Origin: Paenibacillus thalictri
Lineage (GTDB): Bacteria; Bacillota; Bacilli; Paenibacillales; NBRC-103111
Direction: 5' to 3'
Length of the DNA stretch: 64,000 nucleotides
Assembly (NCBI RefSeq): GCF_004307995.1
Contig: NZ_SIRE01000023.1
Location: 1-64,000 of the forward strand
In this document: positions 61,023 to 64,000 of the stretch, one piece after another
Layout of the letters: the number at the start of each line of letters is the position of its first letter
How positions within the stretch are numbered: the stretch's first letter is position 1
Position numbers and translations under genes: made by a program
The notes under the pieces: model-generated
Database searches by the model: none
Seen by the model: only the letters and a program-made list of their open reading frames with translations
What the model was told of the DNA's origin: nothing

Positions 61023-61190
61023 TTGTGTTACCTCCATTTTCTCTCCGATTTCATCTGAGGATGAGTCGCTCTCCATCTTCCTTGTCCCTTGCTATTGTAT
61101 AAAAATGCCTCTCAACATTTTCTGAACATGCAAGGATCTCCCGTCATGCAAGTATGACGGCATCGAAGCATATTGGCAGTCTATGAAACG

Positions 61191-61229
61191 AAAAAAAGGC
61201 GTACAGCCTCAAATGCACTGTATGCCTTT
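61191..61229 (-). terminator. Terminator beyond the LMW phosphatase remnant
   Basis: On the minus strand, AAAGGCATACAG and CTGTACGCCTTT pair with one mismatch, followed by a T run. It remains from the original phosphatase gene. Confidence 0.7.
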
Positions 61230-61252
61230 CCTAGTCCGTATACTTACCTTAC

Positions 61253-61375
61253 TCAAATCCGCTCATTACTGCGAATATACGCCAGCAGCCGGTCGCTGGC
61301 TTCGTCGATCATTTCATAAACCTCTTGAAAATTGCCGGTGTAATAGGGGTCAGGCACATGAACTTCAGCTGCGTT
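61253..61375 (-). pseudogene. Low-molecular-weight protein-tyrosine phosphatase remnant
   Basis: The minus strand encodes AAEVHVPDPYYTGNFQEVYE, MIDEASDRLLAYIRSNERI and a TGA stop at 61253. The DPYYTG loop is the signature C-terminal Asp loop of LMW phosphatases. The N-terminal two-thirds, including the catalytic CxxxxCR loop, is missing; the sequence upstream is the end of an HxlR gene in another frame. The junction looks like a deletion that fused the two 3' ends. Confidence 0.75.
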
Positions 61376-61631
61376 CCGGCGATTCCTCTGCCCGCTCCTC
61401 CCCATACAACTCGTCTAAATGGGCAATGTGCGCCACTCCCCAATCATTCATCGCCTGCAATAGAGGGGTCATTCGCTGGCCATATGCCGTAATGGAATAT
61501 TCCACTTTAGGCGGGACTTGCTGATACACCTTACGATGAATAATATCGTGATACTCTAATTCTCTTAATTACTGGGTGAGCATCTTTTTGGTAATGTTCG
61601 GAATCGTCCGCTGTAGTTCGCTGAATCTCAT
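61365..61631 (-). pseudogene. HxlR-type regulator, truncated and with a stop codon
   Basis: The minus strand reads MRFSELQRTIPNITKKMLTQ, then TAA (61569-61571), then LRELEYHDIIHRKVYQQVPP, KVEYSITAYGQRMTPLLQAM and on to a TGA at 61365. This is the HxlR winged-helix domain, but the first about 30 residues (the CPxxxALxxIGGKW part) are absent and an in-frame TAA replaces a Gln codon in QQLRE. It is divergent from doxX, which HxlR regulators often control. Confidence 0.8.
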
Positions 61632-61700
61632 CGTTAGGAAGCCTACAAAATATTATAAACCTGAGTACCGCAGATGAACAGAAAAAGGAGCCGACAAGTC

Positions 61701-62054
61701 ATGAATGTGACGTTATGGATTGTGCAAGGAATGCTGGCATTAGGGTTCATATTTTCCGGATGGATGAAGGTGTTCCTGCAAGACAAAGCCAAGGTCTCCT
61801 GGCCTTGGGTGCATGATGTTCCAAAAGGTTTTGTTGCCTTTATCGGGATCATGGAATTGCTGGGGGCTCTCGGGCTAATTTTCCCTCAAGCGCTGGATAT
61901 TGCGCCTGTGCTGACCCCGCTTGCCGCCACCGCTCTTGCGGTAGTCGTTTTTTGCGGAGCTGTATTCCATGTTAAGCGGCATGAATACCGGGAAATTGGC
62001 GTAAACATCGTCTTTTTGGCGTTGGCCGTATTCATTGCAATAGGTCGATTGTAA
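61701..62054 (+). CDS. DoxX family membrane protein
   Basis: A 117-residue protein with four membrane segments (about 5-25, 45-65, 72-90, 98-115), DoxX type: LGFIFSGWMKVF, FVAFIGIMELLGALGLI and EYREIGVNIVFLALAVF. The family is linked to quinone or thiol redox in membranes, but with no firm function here. AAGGAG is 10 bases before ATG 61701; an upstream in-frame ATG at 61674 is out of place for the ribosome site. Its probable HxlR repressor is decayed, so control may be lost. Confidence 0.88.
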   Translation: MNVTLWIVQGMLALGFIFSGWMKVFLQDKAKVSWPWVHDVPKGFVAFIGIMELLGALGLIFPQALDIAPVLTPLAATALAVVVFCGAVFHVKRHEYREIGVNIVFLALAVFIAIGRL

Positions 62055-62176
62055 GTATTGAATAAACAAAATATTGGACTATGGTTATAGAAAGATATAC
62101 CCGCCAAATGCTTAACAAAGGTCTTTGCGAACGATGTGTGCCTATTAAACAGTTATAGTGGGAAAAAGCGCAACAA

Positions 62177-62224
62177 AGAGGGCTGCTGCAGCCTGCTCGC
62201 CGGCAGCTGCCACAGTCCCTCTAA
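62177..62224. other. Imperfect hairpin in a 284-bp gap
   Basis: AGAGGGCTGCTGCAGC and GCAGCTGCCACAGTCCCTCT are partly complementary and form a long imperfect stem without a T run. Just after it, GGAACA/TGTTCC pair near 62270-62292. These are the only structures I see between doxX and the right-edge gene. Confidence 0.4.
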
Positions 62225-62338
62225 CCCGCATCTCACTTATCTTTCTCTTTTACTGTTCCCCCGCGGCGATGGAACACGGGGTGCTGTTCCAGTCGCTTTA
62301 ACTAGTTGCAGGTCCTGATACAAGGCACATCAGAGCAA

Positions 62339-64000
62339 CTATTTTACGATACCTAGTTTCTTTAAAGACTCTAGACCGACGTATAGGCCATCACTTAATT
62401 CAATAAAAGAGAGACTTTCCGATGCAAACATCGTTCTCGGTTCGTTATCGACGAACTTCACGACATACAGGACCTGTTGGTTTTTCAAATCGTAGAAAGC
62501 CCTTTCGTATACACCATACTTGTCTTTCTTCGCATTATGAACGATAAAATCAATATCATATCTTTTCTTCAAATCTTTAATGCTTATATACCGCGTTTCA
62601 AAATTAACGGCTATATTAAAGGCCTTTTTGGCCGCTTCATCTTCAGCATTCACAGGCTTAGCCTCGGGCTTCGATTCTGTTTGCGAATTCGCCGGCTGCT
62701 GCGGTTCCGGCTCCGACTTCGCAGGCTGCTCCGTCTGCGTTTTTACGGGCGGTTTCGATTCCGGCTCCGGTTTCGCCGGTGTCTGCGATTGCGGCGCTGC
62801 TTGTTTCTCAGGCTCCGGCTTCGGCTGTACCGGCTGCTGCTGCTCCGGCTCCGAATTCTTCTCTGGTTCCGGTTGCGGCTTCACAGCTGTCTGCGTCTCT
62901 TTGGTGTCCTTATCCTGTTCCTTCGCGTCATCATCGACAGTTACATCCGTTACATCCGCTGCAGACGGATTTAAATAAATAGGCACTTCCCAATCGACGT
63001 CGCGGTGCTGTATTTCAGCAATATGATACGATATCGTCAATTCTTTCGGCTGCTGCAGCGGTTGATCGATAATCAGATTTCCTTGGAAGGTGACCTTACC
63101 GTTTTCATCCATGGCCGATTTTTTTTCAAACCTAACATCGTATTCTTGACCGTTCTCGTCCACGGCTTTCCACACATCAAGACCAACCGTGCCCTTGGCC
63201 AGCTCGCCTTGAACGGAAATGACGCCGCTTTTACCTGTGACTGGCGCCCCCTCCAAAACAACCCCCTTCTCGCCCTCTTTCGAATAAAAACCGCTAAACG
63301 TTAGTTTGTTGCCGTTGTTTTCCGCCTCCACCTTGTCGCTGTTTAAATCGGCTAAATTCAGCTTCATGCTGAAGTCGGCAAGCTCGTTTGAATAAACGGC
63401 GTACAACTTAAACTTAAGCTGCTCCGGCCTTTCCGTAAACGGTACAAACGAATGCCACCATTTCATACCGGCTTCATCGCCAAGACCGTTCATTCCGTTA
63501 GGAATCATATTTTTTTGAATGCTTAAGCTTTTATCGTTAATTTCATCCCAAGCTGCAACTACCGCTCCCTGTTGATCAAGCAGTTCGTATGCGAGCCTGT
63601 ACTCTTGAATTTTATATCCAAGCAGGAAGGGCAGGCGGGGCTCGCCTTGCTTAAGCTCCTCCTTTAATCCGTTAGCGGCAATAATCTCTTTCTTCTTCCG
63701 GTATGCTTCAGGTTCTAAACCGGTTCCCAGTGAGAGAAGCGTCAAGCTCGGCGCCAGATCCATTCTTTTCAAATCGATCATAAGCCCTTGCGGTGTAGTA
63801 TATTTCTTATTAATATTTATCGTTTTCGTAGCTTCTTTGGCTTTGACCATATCAATCGGGACATCCACTACCCAGTTCCCTGACGTATCGCCAATCTTAG
63901 TCCAGCTGAGCTCCACGGTCACTTCATCAGGCAGCGTCTGCTCATCTTTAATCGACTCGGTCAGTTCCCGCTCTACCATTAAGTATTCGCCTTTCTTGCT
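62339..64000 (-). CDS. DUF4179/DUF5643-like protein, 5' end beyond window
   Basis: The frame stays open to the right edge (codons continue past ATG 63979), so this is the C-terminal about 553 residues of a longer protein. The visible start (VELSWTKIGDTSGNWVVDVP, KTININKKYTTPQGLMIDLK) is typical of DUF4179/DUF5643 proteins, often membrane anti-sigma or signalling partners of ECF sigma factors. A Pro/Glu/Gln/Lys-rich linker (about 110 residues) follows, then a C-terminal domain of about 95 residues (AAKKAFNIAVNFETRYISIK). No membrane segment is in the visible part. Confidence 0.75.
   Translation of the reverse strand, partial: SKKGEYLMVERELTESIKDEQTLPDEVTVELSWTKIGDTSGNWVVDVPIDMVKAKEATKTININKKYTTPQGLMIDLKRMDLAPSLTLLSLGTGLEPEAYRKKKEIIAANGLKEELKQGEPRLPFLLGYKIQEYRLAYELLDQQGAVVAAWDEINDKSLSIQKNMIPNGMNGLGDEAGMKWWHSFVPFTERPEQLKFKLYAVYSNELADFSMKLNLADLNSDKVEAENNGNKLTFSGFYSKEGEKGVVLEGAPVTGKSGVISVQGELAKGTVGLDVWKAVDENGQEYDVRFEKKSAMDENGKVTFQGNLIIDQPLQQPKELTISYHIAEIQHRDVDWEVPIYLNPSAADVTDVTVDDDAKEQDKDTKETQTAVKPQPEPEKNSEPEQQQPVQPKPEPEKQAAPQSQTPAKPEPESKPPVKTQTEQPAKSEPEPQQPANSQTESKPEAKPVNAEDEAAKKAFNIAVNFETRYISIKDLKKRYDIDFIVHNAKKDKYGVYERAFYDLKNQQVLYVVKFVDNEPRTMFASESLSFIELSDGLYVGLESLKKLGIVK

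Noticed and set aside
62477..62974. A plus-strand frame rich in Arg, Leu and Phe near the right edge
   Set aside because: It is the antisense of the Pro/Glu-rich linker of the minus-strand protein.
1..64000. CRISPR arrays, integrases and complete insertion sequences
   Set aside because: No regularly spaced direct repeats, no transposase or integrase protein was found on either strand. Mobile signs are limited to the small repeats listed.

Overview
The window looks like a chromosomal segment of a Paenibacillaceae bacterium (Paenibacillus or a close relative): a low-GC Gram-positive endospore former with roughly balanced GC content. The sequence signs are Spo0F and BofA, forespore-type promoters, two SLH-domain surface proteins, a large Bacillus-type SRP RNA, a c-di-AMP riboswitch upstream of an NlpC/P60 hydrolase, frequent TTG/GTG starts, and Bacillus-like gene order (rrn-bofA-yaaL-recR-ybaB-dnaX; rpmE-rho-murA-fba-spo0F-pyrG-rpoE; ywiB-speB-speE-pbpG-ywhD).

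Layout. 1-19 kb is mostly minus-strand core genome: the 5' edge of a 16S rRNA gene with its promoter and leader, the recombination/replication block, a PAS histidine kinase, SRP RNA, a forespore-type lipoprotein gene, ribosomal protein L31, a radical SAM protein, Rho, MurA, aldolase, Spo0F, CTP synthase with a CTP-sensing type attenuator, RNA polymerase delta, a subtilase, and polyamine genes. 19-38 kb is mostly plus strand: forespore-type PBP, dienelactone hydrolase, a candidate small RNA, YwhD (minus), a MarR-controlled heterodimeric ABC exporter, an HtrA-like protease with extra C-terminal modules, an M1 peptidase, a riboswitch-controlled NlpC/P60 protein, photolyase, a homodimer-type ABC exporter and a HAD phosphatase.

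38-64 kb is accessory and richer in signalling and surface genes. It holds a GntR regulator fused to a sugar-binding-protein-like domain, followed by a promoter with an operator-like palindrome and an esterase/solute-binding lipoprotein operon. Next come a STAND-type ATPase, a protein with duplicated modules, a BTAD (SARP-like) regulator, an RsbW-like kinase with a STAS antagonist, an SLH-FN3-PEBP surface protein, and an MFS-fold membrane protein fused to a PP2C phosphatase. The rest is an MFS transporter, a DUF2306 membrane protein, a TetR regulator beside a DJ-1/PfpI fusion, a 1029-residue cohesin-like/SLH protein, two decayed genes (LMW phosphatase and HxlR), a DoxX protein, and a DUF4179/DUF5643-like protein cut by the right edge.

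The most novel-looking part is 48-54 kb. A kinase, an antagonist and a phosphatase of the sigma-factor partner-switching type lie within 6 kb, and the phosphatase carries a transporter-like membrane domain in place of a usual sensor. No sigma factor is visible there, so the output is unknown. Other structure not explained by genes: a three-copy palindromic repeat family (about 0.9, 30.1 and 48.1 kb), a 167-bp terminal-inverted-repeat element near 23.0 kb, and a possible small RNA at 22.2 kb.
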